A DNA stretch of 64,000 nt from Halichondria panicea (lineage: Eukaryota > Porifera > Demospongiae > Suberitida > Halichondriidae), in NCBI RefSeq assembly GCF_963675165.1, contig NC_087390.1, positions 949,501 through 1,013,500 on the forward strand, read 5' to 3'. Numbering within the stretch: position 1 is the first letter of the stretch; every line of letters begins with the position of its first letter. The notes under the pieces were generated by a model. It was not told the origin of the DNA. It worked only from the letters and a program-made list of their open reading frames with translations, and did no database searches. Below, piece after piece: positions 1-9,595 of this stretch. Both the position numbers and the translations under genes were made by a program.

Positions 1-955
1 TGTCTTAGGTCATGGGCTAGAACACGGCTTTGAAAAGTACAGACTTCTCAATGAAGTCGTATTCTGTATAGTGGTGTGTGTGTTTTTGATGGCACTGGCA
101 TGTTTGTCTGCACACTACAACTCCTGGATCAGATGCCTGATGCATCGTCTTCTAGCATCACTAGTTTTATCGCTTGGTTTGTGTTCAGTATAAGTGCCGT
201 AGCTGCATGGGTTCGAGATTTTGGACAATATAATTATGGTATTGAAGGGAAACTAATTGTTGATTCAATAAATACTATATCCAGCTGTATATACATCAGT
301 CTGTGTGCTGCTTTAATTTATTTGCAAGTCTTATTTTTGCTTTTTTGAGCCTAACCCAACATATCAGGTTGCAGCCAAGCACAAAGCTCCCTTCAATCGC
401 AGTGCTCTCACTTACTGGGAGGAAGACATAATGTTATATCTTCAAGAGTGGACCTGGGAGAAAAGTTGATGGACCATTCACTACAGAGAAAATTGGAAGA
501 TGTGAAACCAATTCTACGAATGTTAGCTATTATAAGAGCCTAGCTACCATTGTGGTTAATCTTGTTTGCACTTGCTTTTAATCCTACGATTTATAACATT
601 CCATTAAACTTTCCAAATCTCACCAACTGCACATCAGACATGATCTGACATGCTTTTCTCTTTCACGTACAGTAATTATTGGTGGTCTATGATCTGCATG
701 TACCCTGGTCTGAATTCGTTTTCTATCCGCTTTTCAGAGATAAATTTTCGAGTATTCTAAAGAGACTCTGGTATTGCTTCCTTCCTTTCTGAGTGTTGTA
801 TTCATTATAGTGCAATTATTGGAGGTTCTATGCATGAGGTAATAACCATTAATTTTATCCTGTATGGCAAAATTTTTTGGGTGCAACTCTGGAGTAGTTT
901 GTGCTCAGGCCCCATACAACATTGAACATCCAAAGATTATTTGCTGCTTGTATGA
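1..955 (+). pseudogene. POT-like transporter pseudogene, 5' end outside window (class C-like)
   Basis: The sequence begins inside the third membrane helix of the transporter family described at 1203-2729 and continues to the last third of the protein. The DQMPDASSSS motif is recognisable near 128-160, with an open frame at 76-348 only. After 345 the frame is lost: the segment joining helix 6 to the central loop is deleted, and the loop and second half carry several small indels and stops. It ends near the Gln-Ala-Pro-Tyr-Asn motif around 915-930 and then runs directly into the upstream region of the next gene. The wording of the fifth helix region (DFGQY followed by a Lys-Leu-Ile-Val-Asp stretch) resembles the class C copies at 17381 and 33135. 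It is a non-functional relic. Confidence 0.8.
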
Positions 956-1202
956 GAGTATGTTCATTTGAATGAGCTTGTTATTGTGTATTATTGCTGT
1001 CAATTCATTTTTGTTGTTTTTACAGAGTCTATATCTGTATAGTTGATGTTTCAATGCCACCAATGTTATTATAAGTCTCTGTATGCTAACTACACCCTTT
1101 CATCCTATAATACTTATACGTATATATAGCGTTTCAGGAATACCTATAACCTCTAAGTTAAGCCACTAGATCTAGCTTGCTATACAGAAATTAGTGTTGA
1201 AA
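956..1202 (+). promoter_or_regulatory. Conserved 5' flank of class B transporter genes
   Basis: This stretch has no gene. It matches the DNA just upstream of the other class B copies (about 19160-19417, 27800-28049 and 41525-41781) almost base for base, including a TTTACAG/TTTACGG word followed by a Val-rich untranslated stretch. The similarity continues to the start codon. It presumably contains the promoter and 5' untranslated region, but no TATA box or other defined site was identified here. Confidence 0.5.
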
Positions 1203-2729
1203 ATGAGTAAATACAGAGTGAGAAAGTTCTACTCAAAGGGAGCCTACCTTGTGCTAGCTTGGATACTACTTGTGAGTGCTACTGCTATTGCTAGCTATAG
1301 CTTAATCGAGTCGGTTAATACAGACTATCCAAATTGGCTAGGTGCAATACCACTGTCGTTATTTCTACTCCTAGCATTTTGTCTCGGATTGCTAGCCAAT
1401 TACAAGCTTCAAGATTACACAATAATAAGGATCGGAATTATCTCCCTATTTTTTGTAGCAATGGTTTCCAGCATATACTTCCTTGTCTTAGGTCCTGGGC
1501 TAGAACACCGCTTTGAAAAGTACAGACTTCTCAATGAAATTGTATACTGTATAGTGGGGTCTGTGTTTTTGGTGGCATTGACATGTTTTTTCTGCACACT
1601 ACAACTAGGCCTGGATCAGATGCCTGATGCATCATCTTCTAGCATCACTAGTTTCATCGCTTGGTTTGTGTTCAGTGCAAGTGCTGGTCTATGGATTGGG
1701 GAATTTTTGGAATTTGTCTTGAAGGACAACTGTTTCGGGTTTGTTGAAGATACAATAACTAGTATCCAGCTTTATAGTCTGTGTGCTGCTTTATTTGCAA
1801 GTCTTATTCTTGTTCTCGACCTCCTTTTCGCTAAAAGCTGGTTAATTATAGAGCCTAACCCACCAAAATCATTTACATTGATCTACTGTGTTCTCAAGTT
1901 TGCTGCCAAGCACAAGGCTCCCCTCAATCGCAGTGCTCTCACATACTGGGAGGAAGATGTACCTTCAAGAATGGACCTGGGAAAGTCGAGATACGGTGGA
2001 CCATTCACTACAGAGCAAGTTGAAGATGTGAAATCAATTCTACGATTGTTGGCTATGAGCCTACCCTTGTGGTTAATACTGTTTGCACTTGCTTTTAATC
2101 CAACATTTCATGACACTGCACTACAACATCGACATATCAAATTTCATAATTTCACCAGCTGCACATCTGACATGCTTTTCTATTTTACATACAGTGGTCA
2201 TTTGTGGTCTATGATCGGTATCTTGGTTAATGAATTCTTTATCTACCCGCTTTTCAGAGATAAACTTCCAAGCATTCTAAAGAGAATCGGTGTTGGTTCG
2301 TTCCTTTCTCTGGTTTTGAGCATAGGTTTTATTATTCTAGAATCATTTGAGGCAATGGGATTGATAGAAACTGTTATATCTTTTGTGTCAAATGGTTTAC
2401 TGTCAACTCTTTTTCTTTGTGCCATGCTGGAGTTATTTTGTGCTCAGGCTCCATACAACATGCGAAGATTATTTGCTGTGTATATGCTTATTAATTATGA
2501 GACCGCTTCAATTGCTGGCATTTCTGGAAGCGGTGCAATTCACCCCCAAAATAATACAATGGTACTAATACTGTTTGGAATCAAGGCTACTATTAGTCTG
2601 CTTGGATTCATCCTGTACTGCCTCCTGGCTCACTGGTATAAGAGGAGAGTTAGAGACGAGCACTATCATGTACAAACTGTTGTGGAGGAGGTCTATGATC
2701 GATATCTAACATCTCGTAATCTAGATTGA
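1203..2729 (+). CDS. POT/PTR2-like 12-helix membrane transporter, class B, intact
   Basis: The 508-residue protein has about twelve hydrophobic helices (roughly 13-34, 46-66, 73-96, 113-134, 147-168, 188-209, 284-300, 331-351, 362-380, 388-412, 421-445, 452-476) arranged six plus six around a long charged loop (215-282), the layout of the major facilitator superfamily. LGLDQMPDASS (135-145) followed by a Phe-Ile-x-Trp helix, and CAQAPYNMRR (413-422), match by recall the DQ and Q-(A/S)-P-x-x-M-R regions of proton-coupled oligopeptide transporters. The usual E-x-x-E-R-F motif of helix 1 is not present, so substrate and proton coupling are uncertain. The start was placed at the ATG giving MSKYRVRKF, shared by the paralogues; an upstream GTG extension is not conserved. 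The gene has no introns and predicted glycosylation sites (NFT, 316-318) on the first loop after helix 7. Confidence 0.75.
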   Translation: MSKYRVRKFYSKGAYLVLAWILLVSATAIASYSLIESVNTDYPNWLGAIPLSLFLLLAFCLGLLANYKLQDYTIIRIGIISLFFVAMVSSIYFLVLGPGLEHRFEKYRLLNEIVYCIVGSVFLVALTCFFCTLQLGLDQMPDASSSSITSFIAWFVFSASAGLWIGEFLEFVLKDNCFGFVEDTITSIQLYSLCAALFASLILVLDLLFAKSWLIIEPNPPKSFTLIYCVLKFAAKHKAPLNRSALTYWEEDVPSRMDLGKSRYGGPFTTEQVEDVKSILRLLAMSLPLWLILFALAFNPTFHDTALQHRHIKFHNFTSCTSDMLFYFTYSGHLWSMIGILVNEFFIYPLFRDKLPSILKRIGVGSFLSLVLSIGFIILESFEAMGLIETVISFVSNGLLSTLFLCAMLELFCAQAPYNMRRLFAVYMLINYETASIAGISGSGAIHPQNNTMVLILFGIKATISLLGFILYCLLAHWYKRRVRDEHYHVQTVVEEVYDRYLTSRNLD

Positions 2730-2904
2730 TCAGTTAAATGAGATATACATTTGGTAGTCATTATTACAGAACATTATTATACTACTTACTATCTTAATTA
2801 ACTTGTGCTATAGAAATGTATGTGAACATAAAATATTGTGTTTTAGCAAATTATAAGGCTCCGAAGACGTTATGCAATTTTTATGTATGCGATTACTATT
2901 TCCT
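2730..2904 (+). other. 3' flank of class B gene, no gene seen
   Basis: This AT-rich non-coding stretch is nearly identical to the DNA after the class B copy ending at 29560, which shows that the two 3' flanks were duplicated with their genes. No RNA gene or clear poly-A signal was identified. Confidence 0.5.
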
Positions 2905-3352
2905 TGATAAGTATCCAGCTTATAATAATATAGTCTGTGTGCTACTTTATTTGCAAGTTTTATTCTTGTTCTCGACCTTCTCTTTGCTAAAGGTTGGTTG
3001 ATTATCGAGCCTACAACCCACCAAAATCTTTTAAAACCATTTATCAGGTTGTCAACTTTGCAGCTAAGCACAAGGCTCCCCTCAATCGCAGTGCTCTCAC
3101 ATACTGGGAGGAAGACATACCTTCAAGAATGGATCTGGGAAAGTCGAGATACGGTGGACCATATTCACTACAGAGCAAGTTGAAGATTTGAGCCTTCCCT
3201 TGTGGGTAATATCGTTTGCAATTGATATTAGTCCTACCAGGAGTGCTGCATGAATACAATTTATTAACCTTTCTGAATCTCACCAACTGCACATCTGACA
3301 TGTTTTACTCTTTCGCATACAGTAATTATTGGTGGTCTATAATTATGATCTG
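2905..3352 (+). pseudogene. POT-like transporter fragment (helix 6 to helix 8)
   Basis: This relic covers helix 6, the central loop (SAL-TYWEEDIPSRMDLGK is intact in short open frames) and the beginning of the second half. An indel after the PFTT position shifts the frame (…GGPYSLQSK), and the following helices are scrambled. Both ends are truncated; it abuts the 5' pseudogene beginning at 3400. Confidence 0.8.
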
Positions 3353-3399
3353 GTTAGTCGCATAGACTACAAACCACTAGTCTACTGCGCGCAGTCGAA

Positions 3400-3990
3400 A
3401 TGAGTTGTAAATACAGAGTGAGAAAGTTCTATCAAAGGGAGCCTACCTTGGACACTGTTTGTAAGTGCTACAGTTACTGCTTCTTATAGAATTGAGATAC
3501 TTTTTACGGACTAGCTACCCTAAAATGGCTATAGTCACAACAACACTGGCATTTTTTCTGCCAATAATAATTTATTATGTCTCGGATTTTTAGCTTTAAT
3601 ATTACAAGCTTCAAGATTACATGATAGTGAGGATCGGAATTATCGCCATGTTTCTTGTAACAATTGTTTTTAGCATATACGTCCTAATCTTAGGCCGGTT
3701 CTGGACTAGAATATGGTTTTGGACAGTACTACTAGCGAGTCATCAATGAAGTCGTATTATGTATAATTCTTTGTGTGTTTTTTGGTGCCGGGCAACGACA
3801 TGCATGTTTTATCTGCACACTACAACTATAGGCCTGGATCAAATGCCGGCTGATGCATCATCTTCTAGTATCACCATAGTTTCATTGCTTGGTTTGTGTT
3901 CAGTATAAAATTAAGTGCTGGTGTGGATTGGGGATTTTGGAAAATGTGTGATATTGAAAGATCATTGTTTTTGTCAGATTGATTATCCAT
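3400..3990 (+). pseudogene. Class D 5' transporter pseudogene, cassette 1
   Basis: The copy begins with ATGAGTTGTAAATACAGAG, the same start as intact genes, and can be followed to the fifth helix (DQM, then a Pro-Ala insertion in the DQMPDAS motif). A four-base loss in the TACTCAAAG segment shifts the frame after about ten codons and further indels follow. The same damaged form, with the same lesions, recurs at 9082, 12348, 21367, 35402 and 43731, so the copies were multiplied after inactivation. Confidence 0.8.
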
Positions 3991-4017
3991 GTATATAGGA
4001 TAGACTACACCTAGGAG

Positions 4018-4397
4018 TATAGTATGCGTCTATGTAACCTCCGCGGTTGCGGTTAGCCCGAGGCGCATAGCCGAGGGAATCCAGAGGAGGTACGACATCC
4101 GCGTGTCAAAGGAAACGTTTTAGACACACATTCCATAGCCAATAAAGAGCACCACTGCAAGAAAAAGAGTAACGGAAACTGGAATTTAAAGGTGCAGCTG
4201 TATTGCTATCATGTACTAGAGTATACAGCGGAAGTTTGAGACTGATACGTTCACTTTTATTTTTCCCATTGCGGACCCTACCTTAGGTCAAAGTTCGGAA
4301 TGTGTGCGTTAAAGACACGCGAATGACACGCGGATGTCGTACCTCCTCTCAGAGGGAATCTAACCATAACCAAGGTGGTTACTAAGACGCATATTCT
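4018..4397 (+). mobile_element. TA-flanked inverted-repeat element (MITE), cassette 1, long form
   Basis: The left arm begins with a GTATGCGTCTATGTAACCTCC-type terminal repeat and the right arm ends with the complement (GGTGGTTACTAAGACGCATATTC). An inner inverted repeat, CGACATCCGCGTGTC versus GACACGCGGATGTCG, lies inside. This copy carries about 160 extra internal bases (about 4131-4291) missing from the five other copies, so it may be the less deleted form. It is interrupted at its right end by the LINE remnant. TA flanks suggest a Tc1/mariner-type mobiliser; no transposase is encoded. Confidence 0.7.
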
Positions 4398-5888
4398 TTT
4401 TTTTTTTTTTTTCATGTAAAGGTTTGAGGGTACAAAGCTAGACAAAATAAAATGAAAAATAATGACAAAAATATTTACAATGTGGATGCTGAGTTCAGTT
4501 GATTTGCAGTTCTGACATAGCCAGGTCCATAGGGGGCGGTGTCTTCATGGCTTGACCAACGCTTGAGTTGGCACCACGAATGCACTGGATTGCTGATCTT
4601 AGTAAAGAAAAATTTAGGCGGCAGCGTAGCCAGGACAGGGTGGAGGAGTAGGGTTGATCCCATTTCATTGCAAGTAGGGAGGCAAGCCTTTTGTAAAAAA
4701 CAGTCGCTTCAACTGCAAGACCTCCGGTGGCAGAGAGAACGAGTGGGGTGAATGAGGCATTCTCAATTTCTCTTATCCTTTGCTCGTAGGCACGTTTTTT
4801 TATTAATTCATGTTTGCGGTAGCAGGCTGTAAGATTGGAGTGAGAATTGGAGGGGGCAGAAGGGTTGAATACTCTGACATCTAGATATGTTTTTGGAAGC
4901 GTCCTCCCCAGAACCCATTTGCAGCGACGTCCAGTCTTGCACCTGGCTGAGAGTTAGATGTAGCACCTCTGAGCGCTTCTCCAGTGATAGGTTGCAGCTC
5001 TGGTTCAATACTGACGTTGCTGCACACCTCAGTTAGGAGGTTAGCAGTCAAGTCCCTGATTTCATTATGCCTTAGTGAGGGGAAGCCACCCTTAGGGCAG
5101 GAGAGGACGTGTTCAACAGAGAACTTGGCTCCACCATAGATAGAAGAAGGAAGTTTCCTTCTTCTATCTATGGCTCCACAACAACACGATAGCGGGGTGC
5201 GGATGGGTTGCCAGTTGTACCTAAGAGCTAGAGCATCATGGAATGCTCCCTTGTGTAGCGCAAAGCTGTATTCTTCTATGGGCAGCGAGGTGAGCCAAGA
5301 AGAGGCCCCTTTCTCTTGGGCAAGGGTCATAGAGCGCTTTTGCAAGTGTGTTAGGGATTCACTCAGGTGTTCCGATAACTGTTTGGAGTGTTCTCTTCTC
5401 TGAGTGTGCACCTCCAATTTTGCCCTCAGCTGGTGGTCTATTATCTCTGCTGAGTGAGTGAGGGTCTTGCCGTAGAATTGCCTCGGTCAGGGGCGCAGTT
5501 ATTTTGGTGGAGGAGAGAAACTCAGTGTCAGTGGAGACGGTGGGGTTGGCCAATGCGATACCACCAAGTCTGGCAGGCAGAGCCAGGAGGTTACGCTCGA
5601 TGTCGTTTGGGGGTGGTCTGCCTGTGAGTGCAGGAATCAATTTGGTTCTTATAACTGCTTCCAGAGGGCTTAGGCAATGGCCTAGATTCGGCATTGTACG
5701 AGTGAGATATGACCATTTGCTGCTCATTCCGTGGGTAAACGCAGCATGAGCAGCGTGTGGTTGGCTTTGGGCAATGGTTGACAGGAGCTCGAGTTTGTCA
5801 GCCCAGCCTAGTCGGGCGCCGCCTCTACCGTTGCCCGGAAGGAGGGCGGCAGCACTCGACTAAGCCCAGCCCTGAACCTTATCAGCCG
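4398..5888 (-). mobile_element. Truncated LINE-type retrotransposon, minus orientation
   Basis: A run of about 16 T at 4397-4412 is the poly-A end of a minus-strand element. Two overlapping minus-strand frames (4881-5417 and 5359-5727) encode a region typical of the tail of sponge and cnidarian non-LTR reverse transcriptases, including HVLSCPKGGFPSLRHNEIRD followed by a Leu-Thr-Ala stretch; this family match is from recall. The two frames are offset, so the copy has a frameshift, and the catalytic reverse-transcriptase part is absent (5' truncation). The other cassettes read straight from CATATTC to TACGAG at this position, which defines the insertion limits. No target-site duplication is obvious. 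Confidence 0.75.
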
Positions 5889-5920
5889 TACGAGTGGGTG
5901 TGGTCTATCTAACTTCTTCA

Positions 5921-5948
5921 TGCGCATGCGCGAGGCGTGGTTATAAAA
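5921..5948 (+). promoter_or_regulatory. NRF1-like palindrome plus TATA box, cassette 1
   Basis: TGCGCATGCGC (5921-5931) is the consensus of the animal factor NRF1, and TATAAAA follows at 5942-5948, eleven bases further on. The arrangement recurs in all six cassettes. Promoter activity is inferred from the sites alone. Confidence 0.5.
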
Positions 5949-6396
5949 AGCCAGGTTTGGCTCTGGGTTTGGTGTGTAGCAACAGAATTGAATTTGTACC
6001 AGCTGGAGAGCTGTGAGAGACACCAGTTGACAGAAAAAGACAAGAAGACGGCTTCAAAACAACGAAAAACTACAGTAAAACTTAGTAGAGCTTGTGAAAC
6101 GCTTGTTGAAGATACTGGAAAGAACAGACAAGTAAAAAGAACCTAGAACTGACTGCAACACTTCAAGAAGAAGAATGAAGCTCTGTGGTGGAGTGGAGGG
6201 GGGTATAGAGCAGACTGGACCAGCATGGAACATTAAAAAACTCAATAGAAAGGGGCAAGCGATTGCTGAAGTGTTTTTGATGCTTCCTGGCCCCCCCTGC
6301 CCATGCCCAACTGGAAAAAGCAATACAAAGCAACAGTGCACATGGAAAGAATGGATATTGACTGAACAAACTATTGCTTTCTGTGTTTTTTTATAA
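5949..6396 (+). other. Conserved small-ORF block, cassette 1
   Basis: This block starts just after the TATA box and contains two short frames that stay open in almost all six copies. The first lies at about 5976-6146 and is Lys/Thr-rich (KDKKTASKQRKTTVKLSRAC). The second starts at an ATG at 6175 and ends at 6396 (73 residues, beginning MKLCGGVEGGIEQTGPAW and containing a Pro-Cys-Pro-Cys-Pro stretch). No family was recognised. Recent duplication alone could explain the conservation, so coding status is unproven. Confidence 0.35.
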
Positions 6397-6466
6397 TGTT
6401 TTTGTCATCTTTTCACTAAAAATTTCATTCCAACTTTTGATATTAAACTTCCTGCAAATTATTTGT

Positions 6467-6590
6467 CACTTCCTGTAGAATATGCGTCCATTTCCTGTAG
6501 AATATGTGTCCACTTCCTGTAGAATATGTGTCCACTTCCTGTAGAATATGAGCCCATTTCCTGTAGAATAAGTACCTTCTTGTAGATTAT
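6467..6590 (+). repeat. 22-bp minisatellite with ETS-like sites, cassette 1
   Basis: Five to six tandem copies of a 22-bp unit of the form CACTTCCTGTAGAATATGTG plus TC are present. The reverse complement of each well-kept unit contains ACAGGAAGTG, the consensus of ETS-family transcription factors. The array ends about 540 bp upstream of the start codon at 7131. Confidence 0.75.
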
Positions 6591-6659
6591 GCTTCCATGT
6601 AATCTACTGTTTTTAGCCAATCAGATCAATTACAGATGATGTAATGTAGTCTAATTAGT

Positions 6660-6928
6660 AGTATCCAGTTTAAAGTTTGTGTCCAGCTTTATTTGAAGGT
6701 CTTATTCTTGTTCTCACAACCTTCTCTTCGCTAAAGGTTGGTTGATTTCGAGCCTAACCCACACAAATCTTTTAACCGTGTTCTCAAGTTTGCTGTCAAG
6801 CACAAAGTTCCCCTCAATCGCAGTGCTCTCCCGTACTGGAAGGAAGACATACCTTCAAGAATGGACCTGGGAAAGTCGAGATATGGTGGACCATTCGAAG
6901 ATTATTTACTGAGTCAGTTCATTTGTTG
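6660..6928 (+). pseudogene. Transporter central-loop fragment, cassette 1
   Basis: The fragment covers the end of helix 6 and the central loop (FNRVLKFAVKHKVPLNRSAL and SRMDLGKSRYGGPF are readable in a 63-codon frame) and then departs into an unrelated tail ending LLSQFIC. It lacks both membrane halves. Five other near-identical copies sit at the same position in the other cassettes, each about 200 bp before an A-class gene. Confidence 0.75.
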
Positions 6929-7130
6929 AATGAGCTTGTTGTTGTCCTTTTCTGTGTCTACAGTATCTGTATTCAGTGCCACCAATGTTATAATAACTCT
7001 AACTACACCTGTCCACTTTCATCCTGTAATAATTATATGCATACATTATAATATATGTAGCAGAGCCGTTTTTTTATAGATATAAGCCACTAGATCTATA
7101 GCTGGCTATATTAGAAATGAGCGTTGAAAA
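6929..7130 (+). promoter_or_regulatory. Conserved 5' flank of class A genes
   Basis: A pyrimidine-rich stretch ending in CTACAG/TTACAG near 6960 resembles a splice acceptor and is kept in all A-class cassettes, so a spliced 5' untranslated exon is possible. The rest is non-coding and shared with other A-class upstream regions. Confidence 0.35.
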
Positions 7131-8663
7131 ATGAGTTGTAAATACGGAGTGAGAAAGTTCTACTCAAAGGGAGCCTACCTTGTGCTAGCTTGGACACTGC
7201 TTGTGAGTGCTACTACTATTGCTAGCTATAGCTTAATCAGGTCAGTTATTACAGACTATCCAGATTGGCTAGGTGCAATACCACTGTCGTTATTTCTACT
7301 CCTAACATTTTGTCTCGGATTGCTAGCCAATTACAAGCTTCAAGATTACACAATAATAAGGATTGGAATTATCACCCTATTTTTGGTAACAATTGTTTCC
7401 AGCATATACTTCCTTGTCTTAGGTCCTGGGCTAGAACACCGCTTTGAAAAGTACAGACTTCTCAATGAAGTCGTATTCTGTATAGTGGGGTGTGTGTTTT
7501 TGGTAGCACTGACATGTTTTGTCTGCACACTACAACTAGGCCTGGATCAGATGCCTGATGCATCATCTTCTAGCATCACTAGTTTCATCGCTTGGTTTGT
7601 GTTCAGTATAAGTGCTGGTAGATGGATTGGAGAGTTTATGTACGTTGTCTTGATTGACAATTGTTTTGGCTTAGTTGAAGATACAATAAGTAGTATCCAG
7701 CTTTATAGTCTGTGTGCTGCTTTATTTGCAAGTCTTATTCTTGTTCTCGACCTCCTTTTTGCTAAAAGCTGGTTAATTATCGAGCCTAACCCACCAAAAT
7801 CATTTACATTGATCTACTGTGTTTTCAAGTTTGCTGCCAAGCACAAAGCTCCCCTCAATCGCAGTGCTCTCACATACTGGGAGGAAGACGTACCTTCAAG
7901 AATGGACCTGGGAAAGTCGAGATACGGTGGACCATTCACTACAGAGCAAGTTGAAGATGTGAAATCAATTCTACGATTGTTGGCTATGAGCCTACCCTTG
8001 TGGTTAATACTGTTTGCACTTGCTTTTAATCCTACATTTCATCACACTGCACTACAACATCGATATATCAAATTTCATAATTTCACCAGCTGCACATCTG
8101 ACATGCTTTTCTGTTTTACGTACAGTGGTCATTGGTGGTCTATGATTGGTATCCTGGTTAATGAATTCTTTATCTACCCGCTTTTCAGAGATAAACTTCC
8201 AAGCAGCATTCTAAAGAGAATCGGTGTTGGTTCGTTCCTTTCTCTGGTTTTGAGCATAGGTTTTATTATTCTAGAATCATTTGAGGCAATGGGATTGATA
8301 GAAACTGTTATATCTTTTGTATCAAATGGTTTGCTGTCAGCTCTTTTTCTTTGTGCTATGCTGGAGTTAGTTTGTGCTCAGGCTCCATACAATATGCGGA
8401 GATTATTTGCTGTGTATATGCTTATTAATTATGTGACCGCTTCAATTGCTGGCATTTATGGAAGCGGTGCATTTCACCCCAAAAATAATACAATGGTACT
8501 GATACTGTTTGGAATCAAGGCTACTATTAGTCTGCTTGGATTCATCCTGTACTGCCTCCTGGCTCACTGGTATAAGAGGAGAGTTAGAGACGAGCACTAT
8601 CATGTACAAACTGTTGTGGAGGAGATTTATGATCGATATCTAACAACTCGTAATCTAGATTGA
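7131..8663 (+). CDS. POT/PTR2-like membrane transporter, class A, intact
   Basis: The 510-residue protein begins MSCKYGVRKFYSKGAY at a true ATG and has the same twelve-helix layout as the copy at 1203-2729, with LGLDQMPDASS, the central loop SAL-TYWEEDVPSRMDLGK, and CAQAPYNMRR. It differs by substitutions around helix 5 (GRWIGEFMYVVLIDN) and by one additional Ser in the loop before helix 9 (LPSSILKRIG). It is preceded by the full regulatory cassette (4018-6928). Function is inferred as proton- or ion-coupled transport of a small solute at a cellular membrane; no substrate can be named. Confidence 0.75.
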   Translation: MSCKYGVRKFYSKGAYLVLAWTLLVSATTIASYSLIRSVITDYPDWLGAIPLSLFLLLTFCLGLLANYKLQDYTIIRIGIITLFLVTIVSSIYFLVLGPGLEHRFEKYRLLNEVVFCIVGCVFLVALTCFVCTLQLGLDQMPDASSSSITSFIAWFVFSISAGRWIGEFMYVVLIDNCFGLVEDTISSIQLYSLCAALFASLILVLDLLFAKSWLIIEPNPPKSFTLIYCVFKFAAKHKAPLNRSALTYWEEDVPSRMDLGKSRYGGPFTTEQVEDVKSILRLLAMSLPLWLILFALAFNPTFHHTALQHRYIKFHNFTSCTSDMLFCFTYSGHWWSMIGILVNEFFIYPLFRDKLPSSILKRIGVGSFLSLVLSIGFIILESFEAMGLIETVISFVSNGLLSALFLCAMLELVCAQAPYNMRRLFAVYMLINYVTASIAGIYGSGAFHPKNNTMVLILFGIKATISLLGFILYCLLAHWYKRRVRDEHYHVQTVVEEIYDRYLTTRNLD

Positions 8664-9081
8664 TTAAAATATTAATGAGAAGACGACTGATTGTATCATT
8701 ATTCATTATTATACGTAGTTCAGTAGAATTCTATGTATTTTACAAGTGAAAGTGAAATGTAGCAGACTGAGTCTAAACAAGAGCTAAACAATTATAGCCA
8801 TCATCATAATTATTGCCCTTAAAACAAATCAGTTAGAAAATGCCATGTATACTGTAGATCGGCAGAGTGCTTTGTTTTTCATCAAGTGCAGTATGGTTAT
8901 GACAGCATGAGGTTTGTTATGACATAACATTTTCATTGTTTACAGAGAGTATCTTCACTTTATTAAATACATGCTGTCTTAATGCTATACTGAGGCAGTC
9001 TCCTATCCTAGTATCACTTGTTCTGTTAGGGTAGCAATATCGCATAGACTACAAACCACTAGTCTACTGCGCGCAGTCGAA
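8664..9081 (+). other. Intergenic stretch, 3' flank of class A and 5' flank of class D
   Basis: No gene was seen. The DNA repeats with few changes at 11936-12347, 20945-21366 and 43310-43730. It contains a TTTACAG word followed by CTTCACTTTATTAAAT at 8945-8966, which aligns with the TATAAAA-containing promoter of class C genes but has the TATA box altered to TATTAAAT. Confidence 0.5.
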
Positions 9082-9570
9082 ATGAGTTGTAAATACAGAG
9101 TGAGAAGGTTCTATCAAAGGGAGCCTACCTTGTGATAGCTTGGACACTATTATATTTCGGATTTTTAGCTTTAATATTACAAGCTTCAAGATTACATGAT
9201 AGTGAGGATCGGAATTATCGCCATGTTTCTTGTAACAATGGTTTTCAGCATATACGTCCTAATCTTAGGCCGGTTCTGGTCTAGAATATGGTTTTGGACA
9301 GTACTACTATAGCGAGTCATCAATGAAGTCGTATTATGTATAATGCTTTGTGTGTTTTTGGTGCCGGGCAACGACATGTATGTTTTATCTGCACACTACA
9401 ACTAGGCCTGGATCAGATGCCGGCTGATGCATCATCTTCTAGTATCACTATAGTTTCATTGCTTGGTTTGTGTTCAGTATAAAATTAAGTCACGGCTGGT
9501 GTGGATTGGGGATTTTGGAAAATGTGTGATATTGAAAGATCATTGTTTTTGTCGGATTGATTATCCATGT
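9082..9570 (+). pseudogene. Class D 5' transporter pseudogene, cassette 2
   Basis: Same damaged 5' copy as at 3400, with an additional deletion that removes most of helices 1-2 (the GCTTGGACACTATTATA junction near 9140-9150). Confidence 0.8.
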
Positions 9571-9595
9571 ATATAGGATAGACTACACCTAAGAG

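Noticed and set aside
1194-1202. N-terminal extensions of transporters from GTG, TTG or CTG
   Set aside because: The extensions are not conserved among paralogues and lack ATG; the shared ATG was chosen.
1415-1597. Minus-strand frames of about 60 codons opposite helix 3-4 of each transporter copy
   Set aside because: They recur in every copy only because the opposite strand codes for a conserved protein; no independent features.
6467-6590. CRISPR-like look of the 22-bp repeats
   Set aside because: Units are contiguous with no unique spacers and the genome is animal; it is a minisatellite.
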